Of a stretch of DNA of 64,000 bases, positions 1 through 10,700 are shown in pieces (position 1 is the first letter of the stretch; every line of letters starts with the position of its first letter). Origin of the DNA: Norana najaformis. Its lineage: Eukaryota > Annelida > Clitellata > Crassiclitellata > Hormogastridae. The stretch spans positions 36,611,063-36,675,062 of the forward strand of contig OZ029918.1 in the NCBI GenBank assembly GCA_964023275.1, written 5' to 3'. Both the position numbers and the translations under genes were made by a program. The notes below the pieces were generated by a model that had not been told where the DNA came from, ran no database searches, and saw only the letters and a list, made by a program, of their open reading frames with translations.

Positions 1-121
1 AGCTTAGGGGATCTCCTTGAGGTCCCCTAACAACGTCCTTAAAGTTTTCAGCTGGATTTTCGGCTGGCCGGAGTTTCTCGGCGAGGGAAGGAAAACTGGG
101 ATGCATTTTCCTAGTCATTAA

Positions 122-492
122 ACTTAGAAATAAAATAAAAGAAAAAACACATGAAATTAGCAATTAATGAAAATGAATAAATTTAAAATAAATAAATGAA
201 AACAAATGAAATAGCACTTAAATAAATAAATAAATAAATAAATGTAAACAAAGAATGAAAATAAAGAAATGAAATGAAATAAACAATGAAATAAACGAAT
301 AACTGAAATGAAACGAAATGAAATAAAATAAAATTTAAAAAATTAAAATAAATTAAAAGGAATAAAATAATCAATGAAATTAATAAATGAAAGTAAATTA
401 AATAAAAATTAAATAAACAAATGAAAACAAATAAATAAAGAAAAGGAAATAAAAAATAAACAAATGAAATAAATAAGTGAAATAACAGAGAC
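122..492. repeat. AT-rich AAATAAATG-type low-complexity tract
   Basis: Imperfect AAATAAATGAA-like units fill this stretch, on the downstream side of tropomyosin exon 3 and so probably in its third intron. The 103-residue Phe/Leu/Tyr-rich minus-strand frame across it is a by-product of base composition. The first 120 bases hold nothing I recognise. Confidence 0.85.
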
Positions 493-533
493 AAATACTA
501 AAACTGAATGTATGATGACACGTAGCCACCTAC

Positions 534-2173
534 CGTTCGCTTTCGTCAGCTGCCTTCGAAGCCTCTTCGAGTTTTGTGTTCGTCTGCTGGAGTCTCGCCT
601 CGGTCCCTTCGAAGTCCTCTTCGATCAGTCGCACGCGCTTCGTCAGGGATATGACCTCGCCCTCCGCCTGCAACATTCAGATAGGATAGGATATGATATG
701 ATGTGATAGGATAGGATAGGATAGGATAGGATAGGATAAGATAGGTTAAGATATGGTAAGATAAGACAAGATTATATAAGATAAGATACGACAGGATACG
801 ATAGGATAAGATAGGATAAGATATGATAGGATTAGAAAGCCCAGACCTGACCTGATCAGATTAGGTCAGATTAGGTCAGATTAGATTAGATGAAATTATG
901 GGACTTGAGCATAGAGCGATTTGAAGCGGAAAGTCGGGAATTAATTCCCACTCGTTCAGACTAACTCCAGTTGAGGATATTTAGTCTCTAACCTTCACCT
1001 GTCAGCTATAAAGGAATGTAAAAGAAATAAGTTGGATGGAACAGTGCATGATGTTAGGGCAAAACTAACTTCGTCATTAACAAAACACGTCAAATTGCTG
1101 ATATAATTACAGTTGAGCTGCTTGAGATTCAAGTCAGTTTCTTTCGGTTGAGGAGTAAGAATGTGAAGAGAAGAATAGACCGGAAAACGAATAAACTTTC
1201 GTTTGATAATTTAATATTTAATTATGCATACAAGCAGCATACGGAAAAATACCAGTTTAATTGGCCAGAGGGATACGACGGCCATAAAAGTTTATGGTGA
1301 GCGGATTTAAGCATGACAGCGCATTGACCTATCTACATACGTGTGTAATAACAGTAATCGCAATCGTAAAATCTAAATTTCTAAAGCGCTGCTTAAAAGC
1401 TAAGCGCATGGCGCCAGCTTATTAATGAGCGCTGCGTCAAGTCCGTGGGGTTGTCCAGAGATACCCTGTTAAGACCAAGTGCGGTTTTCAGGAGACCAGA
1501 GAGAGGAGGGGAGAGGAGATTTAAGATATACTTCCAAGTACTCTTATGTATGTGTGGCTCTAGGCTCTCCATTCTCCCCCGTCTCGCCTTGATGGCTCCA
1601 TGGATAGTTATGTAGTGTCCAAGTATGGATACGGCGCATTGGAAACATCTGTTTCAGTTATCCATCGGAAGTTTTCCAGGTGGATTTACAGAGCCGTCGG
1701 CACCGTTCCCGGGATTCCTAATGGTCAACAGCTTATCCCATAGATGTAACCCCAGGAGTTGAACCTGACTCACTCTTAATTCCTTGAAGTATTTGGCCTC
1801 CACTGAGCCCAGAGCTTTGGCCTCATACGCAGTTGGGAGCTTTCACTTCCGTTACACAGAGGCGAGGAATTTCCGGGAGGGAGAGGCAGAGGCAGAGTGA
1901 GAAGCAGAGACAGAGGCAGAGGCAGAGGGAAACTAGAAGATAAGCAGCGATAGGGAGAGGGGCAGAGACAGAGATGGAGGTAGAGACAAGAACAAACTGA
2001 TGCTATAAGCTACACTTTCCTAGTCTCTCCTTGTCTCTCCTTGTCTCTCTCTCTGTCTGTCTCTCTCTTTCTCCCTGTCTCTCTTCCTGTCTCTCTTTCT
2101 CTCTCTCCTCCCTCTCTCCTTCCCTCTCTCTGTCTCTCTTCCTGCCTGCCTGCCTATCTGTCTCTGTCTCTGC

Positions 2174-2245
<72 letters not shown>

Positions 2246-3790
2246 GAGGCCATGGCTCTGCTGATGGACAAGCGAGTGTGCTGTCTCGAGTAAAGAGAAG
2301 ATAGCTAAAGGTCAGTCGGCCACTATGATGCTGTTATACACACACATACATGTAAACATACACAGATACATACGTGTAAACATACACAGATACATACACA
2401 CACAGTGTACATATACGAACGTAAGAAACGAATGACAGCATAGAGTGTTTATATACCGAGGTCAGCTGTTTGTTGGTTGTTTCCAGTTTATCGTTGGCTT
2501 CCACGAGTTGCTGTTGCGTCAGCTGTAGGTCCGCCTGAATCTGGTGGATTCTTTTGTGCAGCAGAAGGACCTCTTCTTCATGCTGACTCCGCGAGAAACC
2601 AACACACAAAACATACATGAAAACCCCCAAATACTCGCATACATATTCTTTTGTGTGAATCTGACATTGATATAGCGCTTTCAATGACCTCTCCGTAATG
2701 TATTCATTGTATAAAGTTGCCCCACCACTCTGGAATAAACTCCCCTCCCCAGAACTGCGACAGCTTTCTGACCCATCATACAAACTCATCGATGCTCCAC
2801 CGCTTGCAATTTCTACATCGGCTTTTCACTCAAAACTCAAAACATTCCTCTTTCACAGATCCTATCCTGACACCCCTTCTTCCTTTTATCTCTCTCTCTC
2901 CCCTCCAACCCCAAACACCACCACCACCACCACTCATAGCTGCCACACTGTCTCTCCGTCTGACTTTTGGATCTTGACCTGGAACCGAATACTTTTGCCT
3001 ATCGATATTGTTTTGACTGAGCGCCTGTGAATAAGCTGGTCCCAGCGACGTGGCTTTTGTTGGGCGCTGTAGAAATTTCGGAATTACGATTACGATTACG
3101 ATTAATTTGTACTCTTCAATGTTTATCTCCGCCTCAGCACGATACTGGTTTCCTGGGATTCCTCGGTCGCCGGCCCAAGGCTCTGGAATTCGTTTACCTG
3201 TTTCTGTCCGCTCTGCAAATTCTAAGATGTCATTACGTCATGGCCGAAGTTCCATTTTCGGATTGCTTAGATTGCGGTTCGGGCCCGGTCGTGGCTTATT
3301 TAAGAGATTTTAATCTAGGGGTAGTACGGTCCGTACACGGGGATCTTAAAAGGCGTGACGCCCATTCAAACGGGCAGCGGTAGTGAAGGATCTCACCCGA
3401 TCAATTCGTTGAAAAATGAGCAGGGTTGAAGCCATACGGTCGCTATAGAGAACCGTGTACATTTGCATTTACATTTACATGCTGTGTTCTAGACTCAGGA
3501 GCCTCCTGCTGGCACGACAAGTAGGCCTAAATACAGAGAAACAATTTTCCTGGTCGTTATACTTCATCTTACATTAATCTTAAAGGGTGCGCACCTAGTA
3601 GCTGCAGATAAATGATCATTATCGAAATTGAATCATTGTGAGAGTTGTTTACCTTTTCGCTGAGTGCCTTCTGTTCGACCAGCTTCTGTTCGAGCTGATC
3701 TGTGACGTCGAAGGCGTTTTCCTTGTCCTGCTTCATGTGATGCATCTTCTTTTTGATCGCATGCATCGTGTTGAAAGCCGCGAGCGCCAT
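534..3790 (-). CDS. Tropomyosin, exons 1-3 (3' part off the left edge)
   Basis: Tropomyosin is a parallel coiled-coil dimer that binds along actin filaments and gates access of myosin and other actin-binding proteins. Three minus-strand exons are visible. Exon 1 is 3653-3790 (46 codons, phase 0, donor GTAAAC) and carries the family's AIKKKM start and DKENAFD block. Exon 2 is 2457-2582 (42 codons, phase 0, donor GTATAT). Exon 3 is 534-667 (44 codons plus CG, donor GTAGGT) and ends in the signature [12 protein letters not shown]. Exon lengths and phases match the conserved gene structure of animal tropomyosins, where the third coding exon breaks inside the Arg codon of ESER. The heptad pattern runs through all three exons. 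The first ATG (3788-3790, context AAAATGG) adds eight residues, MALAAFNT, before the usual MxAIKKKM start; Met9 is the alternative. The later exons lie beyond position 1. Confidence 0.93.
680..900. repeat. GGATA pentamer array grading into GATTAGGTCA units
   Basis: Tandem AGGAT/AGATA pentamers at about 680-835, then TTAGGTCAGA-like decamers to 900, directly upstream of tropomyosin exon 3 (intron 2). No coding signal. Confidence 0.85.
901..2034. other. Tropomyosin intron 2, unique sequence
   Basis: About 1.1 kb between tropomyosin exons 2 and 3. I see no exon, no structured RNA and no recognisable mobile element, apart from purine-rich GAGGCAGA runs near 1880-1990. Confidence 0.5.
2035..2243. 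repeat. (TCTC)n followed by (TG)n microsatellite
   Basis: Pyrimidine-rich CTCT/CTGT units (2035-2172) run into about 70 bp of pure TG dinucleotide (2173-2243), in tropomyosin intron 2. The overlapping frames on both strands are simple-repeat artefacts. Confidence 0.95.
2690..3105 (+). mobile_element. LINE-derived 3' end (GATTAC-tail family)
   Basis: The plus strand still reads like the C-terminal tail of a LINE reverse-transcriptase [21 protein letters not shown], later [10 protein letters not shown]. It then runs through a conserved non-coding part (TGGATCTTGACCTGGAACCG, GAGCGCCTGTGAATAAGCTG, GGGCGCTGTAGAAAT) and ends in tandem GATTAC. The same 3' module recurs at 5286, 7548, 15990, 20350, 24050, 28210, 36030, 47270, 49410 and 57795. 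It sits in tropomyosin intron 1 and is non-functional. Confidence 0.8.
3294..3482 (+). mobile_element. tRNA-SINE family A, 5'-truncated copy
   Basis: Matches the 3' two thirds of family A, read on plus: TTTAATCTAGGGGTAGTACG, CATTCAAACGGGCAGCGGT, GAAAAATGAGCAGGGTTGAA, then the tail CATTTACATTTAC. The tRNA-like head is missing. It lies in tropomyosin intron 1. Other copies are near 12.0, 17.8, 22.3, 24.3, 48.9 and 63.4 kb on the opposite strand. Confidence 0.75.
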
Positions 3791-4159
3791 TTTCTTCTTT
3801 GTTCTGTTGCAGACAATTCTAGAAGAAGATAAATCGAAGTAAGAGAAACAATCGATGCGGTGCCAACGGTGCCTGTGTCTTTAGTAGATCTGCTTCGAGT
3901 CGTCTGTTTTCTGGAATGCCTCTCCAAGAACTTTTGGAACCGGTTACGCTGTTTCGAGTTTTATCTGTCGATGATATAGATTCTTTAAGAGTTGGAAGCG
4001 GAAGAGAATTTGAGACGATCGTTTAAGACTCGAAGACTTGGCACCAGAAGAATATAAGAGGATTTGCGACGCTCCTATCTAGACCGTTCAGCTCTCCAAG
4101 AGTTGGCACCAGACGAATGAAGAGGTTCTGCGACGCGCCTCTTAGACTCCGCAGTTCTC

Positions 4160-4450
4160 CCAGACTTGGAACCGCGCACGTCTCAGCAGTGATGGAGCGA
4201 AGCCGTCCCGTTGGAACCGAAAGAGCCGAGTGATGGCTTGTCTCTGAAGCCGTACGATGCCCAGATACCGAAAAGAAAGAGGAGATCGGGGTTTAGTGTG
4301 TAGGGGTAGGATATACACGCGCATGCTCACGCGCATGTCTGTGCCATTGGCTAAATTTAGAACTAGGCATCCGCATGCATCAGCGCAAAGCAATGCGACC
4401 AGGGCTCTAATGGACGTGCATGTCTGTTTGAGATTGCTTGTCCGTTTGTA

Positions 4451-4484
<34 letters not shown>

Positions 4485-4850
4485 AAAAGATTGAACATCG
4501 GATGGACGTGCATGCTTGTCTGTGTGTTTGTGTGTGTTTCTGTATGTCTGTGTATCTCTGTCTCTGTGTTTGTAACCTTTGAATTTGTCCATGTTTCGTG
4601 TCCGCATATATGTCTGTGTCTGTGTGTTTGTCTGCATGTCTGTCTGTCGGTCGGTCGGTCTGCAGTGCGCATGGGCCTGGAATGGACGTGCATGTTTGCC
4701 CGATACAACGTCGGTCGGATGGCTAAAAATTCTTTGCCCCCACATGGAACCTATCCCACGCGTGGCCATATTTTTCTCCATATGCATGGATACATGTATG
4801 TCTGTCTGTTTACAACTCACGGCGGCCTTTCAATCGACCGCTGACGAATT
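4160..4850. repeat. Degenerate (GTCT)n-rich stretch
   Basis: Upstream of tropomyosin. CTGTCTGT units dominate at 4420-4480 and 4530-4660, with ATGGACGTGCATG boxes recurring at about 4410, 4503 and 4682. The long frames on both strands (for example 4142-4708 and 4257-4844) are created by the repeats and lack exon structure. Positions 3791-4160 hold the presumed 5' flank of tropomyosin, with three related GTTGG(C/A)ACC(A/G)GAAGAA-like segments. Confidence 0.65.
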
Positions 4851-4945
4851 TTATGTATGTACTCTTCTGAAGAGTTATATCTGGTGAGTTCTAGACACTT
4901 CTGGGGCTACAGCGTTGAATGACGAATACTTCCGGTTAGAAAACT

Positions 4946-5256
4946 CTGGCAGAAACATCTAATCCAGTCTAATCCAGTTTAATCCGGTCTAATCTAGTCT
5001 AATTCAATCTAATCTAGTCTAATCCAGTCTAATCCAGTCAGATCCAGTCAGATCCAGTCTAATCCAGTCTAAACTAGTCTGATCCATTCTAATCCGGTCT
5101 AATCCAGTCTAATCCAGTCTAATCCAGTTTAATCCAGTATAATCCAGTATAACCCTGTCTAATCCAGTCTAATCCAGTCTAATCCAGTCTAATTCATTCT
5201 AATCCAGTCTAATCCAGTCTAATACAGTCTAATCCAGTCTAATCCAGTCTAAGCCG
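4946..5256. repeat. Decamer minisatellite, TCTAATCCAG unit
   Basis: About 30 tandem copies of a 10-bp unit, consensus TCTAATCCAG, with scattered changes (CAGTCAGATC, AAACTAG). It lies between tropomyosin and SAXO. Confidence 0.9.
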
Positions 5257-5285
5257 GTCGATATTGATCTGATCTGGTTTGGTCT

Positions 5286-5401
5286 AGTTCAGGTCTCTCA
5301 CTCAAAGCTGAAGTACTCCTCTTCCACAAATCCTATCCTGATTCTTCCTCTTCCCTTATCTCAATTTCCAGTTCAATTCCAAGCACCATCCACCATAGCC
5401 G

Positions 5402-5471
<70 letters not shown>

Positions 5472-5540
5472 TGCCTGATTCTTGGATCTTGACCTGGAAT
5501 CGAACCCTTCCTGCACATCGATTTTGTTCTGACTGAGCTT
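5286..5540 (+). mobile_element. LINE-derived 3' end with internal (CCTG)n expansion
   Basis: Same module as at 2690-3105: TCACTCAAAGCTGAAGTACT, AATTCCAAGCACCATCCACC, TTGGATCTTGACCTGGAATC. A pure CCTG tetramer tract of about 75 bp (5398-5476) has grown at the place where other copies have CTGCCTGCCTGACTC. Confidence 0.75.
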
Positions 5541-5547
5541 TAGGCGT

Positions 5548-5685
5548 GGAGTGTGGTTGGGCTCCACCCCCTCTTGGCTCTATGCCAGAGCCCCTCAGAC
5601 TTGACCAGCACATGGTGGACTGCCGCCCCTCTAGAAGTGCCCTTGCCCCCCCCACGCAAGCAATCCTGGAGGCGCCACTGGATAT
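5548..5685 (+). repeat. Interspersed repeat family D, copy 1
   Basis: About 140 bp shared with 48233-48385 and 63808-63957: CCCCTCTTGG, TCAGAC.TGACCAG, ATGGTGGACT, CACGCAAGCAATCCTGGAG. Family unknown. A family A SINE fragment on the minus strand follows at about 5703-5770. The rest, to about 6100, shows nothing recognisable. Confidence 0.7.
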
Positions 5686-6104
5686 GTCCCAGTTTCATGT
5701 TGTAAATGTACACGTTTTTCTATAGCGCCAATTTGGCCTCGACCCTACTCATTTTTCCATGAATTCGTCGGCGCCTCTTCTGCAGAAATTTCTGTGGGAG
5801 CCTATACCTCCTAACTTCACATTCTGATTTAGGTATCTCTGTGTTTAGGCCACCGAATGTTTCTTACATTCAGACAAACTATGTCTGGTACTAGAACTAA
5901 TGCAGCATCACGGTTCACTTCTCGTGCGCCATGCGATGGGTAGAAAAAATTAAGAAAGGTTTTCAACGGCCATTAGTATTAGCTTATCAGAAGTATCCTA
6001 TCCTTACTGTGAGAATCAATTGTTGCTTTTGTTGATATGAATCTAATATTTTTCGTTGATACTTGAGTCTACAGCAAAAAGTGCGCACGTGGTGAGGCAG
6101 ATAG

Positions 6105-6420
6105 ATAAGTAAGCAGAGAGAGAGAGAGTGTGAGAGACAGACAGACGGACAGACAGACAGACAGAGACAGACCGAGACAGAGACAGAGTCAGAGAGACAC
6201 AGAGACACAGAGATACAGAGAGACACAGAGACAGTGACAGAGACAGACAGAGACAGAGACAGACAGAGACAGACAGAGACAGACAGACACAAACACACAG
6301 ACACAAACACACAGAAACAAACACACAGACACACATACAGACAGACACTCAGACAGACATACACAGACACACAGACAGACACACGCAGATAGACAGACAG
6401 TCAGAAAGATTGAAAAACAG
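6105..6420. repeat. (GACA)n-rich simple repeat
   Basis: AGAC/ACAGAC and ACACAGA units over about 300 bp. The Cys/Leu/Ser/Val-rich minus-strand frames across it are artefacts. Confidence 0.9.
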
Positions 6421-6495
6421 ATAGAGAAATTTATTAGAGCCTTGGCGCCGAAGTGGAATCCGATGCAAGAATGGAGGAGGAATTCGCTTTAGAGA

Positions 6496-6935
6496 AGGAG
6501 GAGGAGGAGGAGGAGGAGGAGGAGGAGGAGGAGGAGGAGGAGGAGGAGGAGGAGAGGAGGAGGAGGAGGAGGAGGAGGCGGAACTGATGTATGAAGAGAA
6601 CAGAAGGAGAGAAGGGAGGAAGAGCAAGAGGATGGAGCCGGAGGAGCAACAAGAGATGAAAGAAGTTAAGAAAGATGAAGAGGCGGAAATTGCAAAATGC
6701 GGAAGTTGTTGAGGAATAAGAGGAGGAGGAAGAGTAGGCGGAGGAAGAAGAAGAGGAGGAGGAGGAAGAGGACGACGGGGAACTAGAAGAGCAGTAAGAG
6801 GAAGAGAAAGAAGGAAGTGGAGAAGGAGGAGGAATAACAAAAGGATGAGGAGAAGGAACAAGAAAAGGAGGAAGAGGAGCGGGAAGAACTAAAAGGAGGA
6901 AGATGAGGAGAAGGAAGAAGATGAAGATGAGAATG
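6496..6935. repeat. (GGA)n / GA-rich purine tract
   Basis: A pure GGA trinucleotide run (about 6500-6577) followed by degenerate GAGGA/GAAGA sequence. The Pro/Ser-rich minus-strand frames are artefacts of the repeat. Strand asymmetry of this kind can form triplex DNA, but nothing here shows use. Confidence 0.85.
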
Positions 6936-7169
6936 AGAAAGTGGGTGGGGAAGTCGGCGCTCGTGCCCTGCAAACACAATGGTCCCAGGGGCGGGAGAGG
7001 GTAAAGATCTGGCCAGCAGCTGCAGCCAAAGTAACAGCCTACAACAGCAGCAGCAGCAGCCGCTGAAGTCGGGATGTTCATGTGTGGCAGATGATGACGA
7101 TGGGAAGAAAGCCTTCCGAGTGCAATGGGTGCCATTCCATTTCGTTCCATCTGCTGAAGCAACTTTACA

Positions 7170-7174
7170 TCTGC

Positions 7175-7208
<34 letters not shown>

Positions 7209-7212
7209 ATGT
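7170..7212. repeat. (GTCT)n microsatellite
   Basis: Pure TCTG/GTCT tetramers, followed by a degenerate end, about 110 bp upstream of the SAXO promoter motifs. Confidence 0.9.
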
Positions 7213-7295
7213 CCGTCTGTCTCATTCTGTCTGCTCTCATTAATCAATTTACGCTTTAAGGCCAACAAGAATTCCTGAAGAAGACATCATTGCGA

Positions 7296-7303
7296 TGACG
7301 TCA
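7296..7303. promoter_or_regulatory. CRE palindrome upstream of SAXO
   Basis: Full TGACGTCA, the CREB/ATF site, 163 bp before the SAXO start codon and 15 bp before the X-box. Its use is inferred from position only. Confidence 0.55.
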
Positions 7304-7318
7304 TAATGACCGTGGGAT

Positions 7319-7331
7319 GTTGCTAGGCAAC
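7319..7331 (+). promoter_or_regulatory. X-box-like RFX site in the SAXO promoter
   Basis: GTTGCTAGGCAAC has two near-perfect inverted half-sites (GTTGC / GCAAC) as in the X-box bound by RFX factors, which drive ciliary genes in animals. It ends 135 bp before the ATG of SAXO, an axonemal protein gene. A comparable motif lies at the same distance from the ARL13B ATG. Confidence 0.7.
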
Positions 7332-7466
7332 GGCATTCTGGCTTGCGAGCGCCACCTGGGGAGAGACTGAGATCAGCGTTTAATGTCCTGTTGTTTTTGG
7401 CGGAACGTTAAAGTAATCTTTGAAGAAAAACTCGACGAACAAAATTAAAGTTTAAGGAAAAATAAG

Positions 7467-7751
7467 ATGACGAAACTTTGTATTTGTCAGATTTGTACGT
7501 GCGGGTAAGAACAGGATCATGCGCAAAGAAACTAATTAACTTCTAGAGTCGTAATCGTAATCGTAAACTCTAGACTTCTACAGCGCCCAACGAAAACTAA
7601 GTCGCCGGAGCCAGCTTACTCACAGGCGCTCAGTCAAAACAAAATCAATAGACATGAAGGGTCAGTTTCAGTGTCAGGTCAAGATCCAAGGGCCAGGCAG
7701 GCAGGCAGGCAGGCAGGGAGGGAGGCAGGCAGGCAGGGAGGGAGGCAGGCA

Positions 7752-7793
<42 letters not shown>

Positions 7794-10700
7794 CAATAGA
7801 ATGCAAAGCATAATGTATGCATATGCCTGTTTATATGCGTGTATGCTTGTAGGTATGCGTGTATGTATATGTATGTATTAATTGTCTATGCATGCATGTA
7901 TGAATTTGCATATTTACCTATGTGCAGTATGTCTGTATGTATGAATGTATGAAGGTATGTATGCATGTATGTATACGCATGTAAGTATGTGCATGTATAC
8001 TTTAATACCTGTGTGCGTATGTGTGTATGTATTTATGTGAGGATATACGGATGTACGGATGTTCGGATGTATGTATGTACGTATGTATGAATGTATGTAT
8101 GGTGTGTGCATGTATGTGTGTATGTGTGTATGTATGTATGTATGTATGCATGAATGTATGTATGTATGTATGTATGTATGCATGAATGCATGAATGTATG
8201 TATGTGTGTGTATGTATGTATGTATGCATGAATGTATGTATGTATGCATGTATGCATGAATGTGTGTATGTATGTGTGTATGTAGGCATGAATGTGTGTA
8301 TGTATGTATGTATGTATGCATGCATGTATGTATGTATGTGTGTGTGTATGTATGTATGTATGTATGCATGAATGTATGTAGATATGTATGTGTGTATGTA
8401 TGTATGTGTGTATGTATGCATGTATGTATGTATGTATGTATGTATGTATGTATGTATGTATGTATGTATGCATGTATGTATGTATGTATGTATTTGTTTG
8501 TTTGTTTGTGGGTTTAGACGTCACAAGTGTCCGCATAATCCGAATGGCCTTCCGTTCGGTGATCCGACTGATCCCTGTCGATCAACCGAGTACAGAAATC
8601 GCTACACGGAACACCCGCCGGCTAACACAAAGAGCTGCAAACCAGAGGCGACCCCTATGATGTCTGAGGACCCCCTCGGCGACAAAACCACACACAGGTA
8701 GACACAGACCACACAAGCAGACGTTTATTAAGACCATCCGCAGATTTAAAGACCACCCGCAGGTATAGAGACCACACACATACCTGTAATATACAGACCA
8801 CAAACAGACCTTTATAAGAACCATCCGACGGTTAAAGACCAGTCACAGGTTAAGGATGACTCATAGGTATAAGAAGCACTTACCTTATCTTACCTTACCT
8901 TGCCTTGTCTTGCCTTGCCTTACCGTACCTTACCTTACCATACCATACCATACCTTACCTTACCTTACCTTATCTTGTTTTTCGATACCTTACCTATCGT
9001 AAATTGATTTACCCTACCCTACCCTACCTTACCCTACCTTACCTTACCTATACTACCTTAATTTACCTTGCCCTGCCTTACTGCACATTACATTTCCTCC
9101 TTAACTTAAACTTTATATAGCGCCTCTTCAACAGAAACTCTTTTACATTAGCCTGCATTTTTCATACGCATGCGTTGCTCATGTGAGTGTGCAGAGTTGA
9201 CTTTGTACGCCATCAAGTCGAGAAGCCCTACGTCCATCCAAGGGACATCTACAGAGCCCCCGAGGGCCCGATGGACACGCTTACTAACTACACAAAAGAG
9301 TACAACAGTAAGCTGGCTCAGAACATTATACACACATATACAAAAATATACACATACATACATATGCATGCATACATACATACATACATACATACATACA
9401 TACATACATACATACATACATACATACATACATACATACATACATACATACATACATACATACATACATACATACATACATACATACATACATACATACA
9501 TACATACATACATACATACATACATACATACATACATACATACATACATACATACATACATACATACATACATACATACATACATACATACATACATACA
9601 TACATACATACATACATACATACATACATACATACATACATACATACATACATACATACATACATACATACATACATACATACATACATACATACATACA
9701 TACATACATACATACATACATACATACATACATACATACATACATACATACATACATACATACATACATACATACATACATACATACATACATACATACA
9801 TACATACATACATACATACATACATACATACATACATACATACATACATACATACATACATACATACATACATACATACATACATACATACATACATACA
9901 TACATACATACATACATACATACATACATACATACATACATACATACATACATACATACATACATACATACATACATACATACATACATACATACATACA
10001 TACATGCATGCATGCATGCATGCATGCATACATACATACATACATACATACATACATACATACATACATGCATACATGCATGCATGCATGCATGCATACA
10101 TACATACATACATACATAACTCTATATATATATGTGCACGCATACATTTCATACATGTTCCGCCCAAGATTCGAACCCCAACGCAGAAGTGAGAGAGTAG
10201 CGTGTTAAAACATTACAGTCTACGATTGTGGCACTCGAAGTAATTGTAATCGCAACTTTATATAGCGCCTCTTCAATTGTAATCGCAACTTTATATAGCG
10301 CCTCTTCAACAGAAACTCCTCAGAGGTGCTTCCGATTTGACATCGATATCCATTGATATCACCTTGGTTCCAGGCCGTAGCACTCTCCGGTCGGCCTCCC
10401 TTGGACTTCTGACTGTCCCTCGTATGCGCACTGCTACAGCGCAGTCTAGAAGCTTTGCCTATGTTGGGCATAACAGCTGGAATCGCCTTTCCCGAGACTT
10501 CCGGCTTGAATTCTTCAGTTTGTCCCTTCCGCAGTTTCGCAAGCGCCTGAAGTCTGTAGTATTTGCCAGTGGTCTCACTGGTTCGGGTCTGAAGCGCCTC
10601 TGATGAGTCTATTCTTGAAGTGGCGCTTTATAAATGTCAGATTACAATTACAATTACAATCCATTATTTGCTTACATTGCGCTTATTTTTATTGTTTTGT

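Noticed and set aside
2020..2304. Cys/Val- or His/Thr-rich frames on both strands
   Set aside because: TG dinucleotide and CT repeats in a tropomyosin intron.
4142..4844. Frames of up to 195 codons on both strands
   Set aside because: Driven by GTCT repeats, equally long in both directions, no homology recognised.
6349..7268. Long Ser/Pro/Leu-rich minus-strand frames
   Set aside because: Created by GGA/GA-rich low-complexity sequence; no domain, no splice structure.
7830..8500. CRISPR-like regular repeat
   Set aside because: Tetramer microsatellite without spacers, in animal DNA.
9148..10192. Reading frames of 260-340 codons on both strands (YIHT and MYVC repeats)
   Set aside because: A tetramer repeat without stop codons is open in all frames. 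It is intronic to SAXO and has no exon signals.
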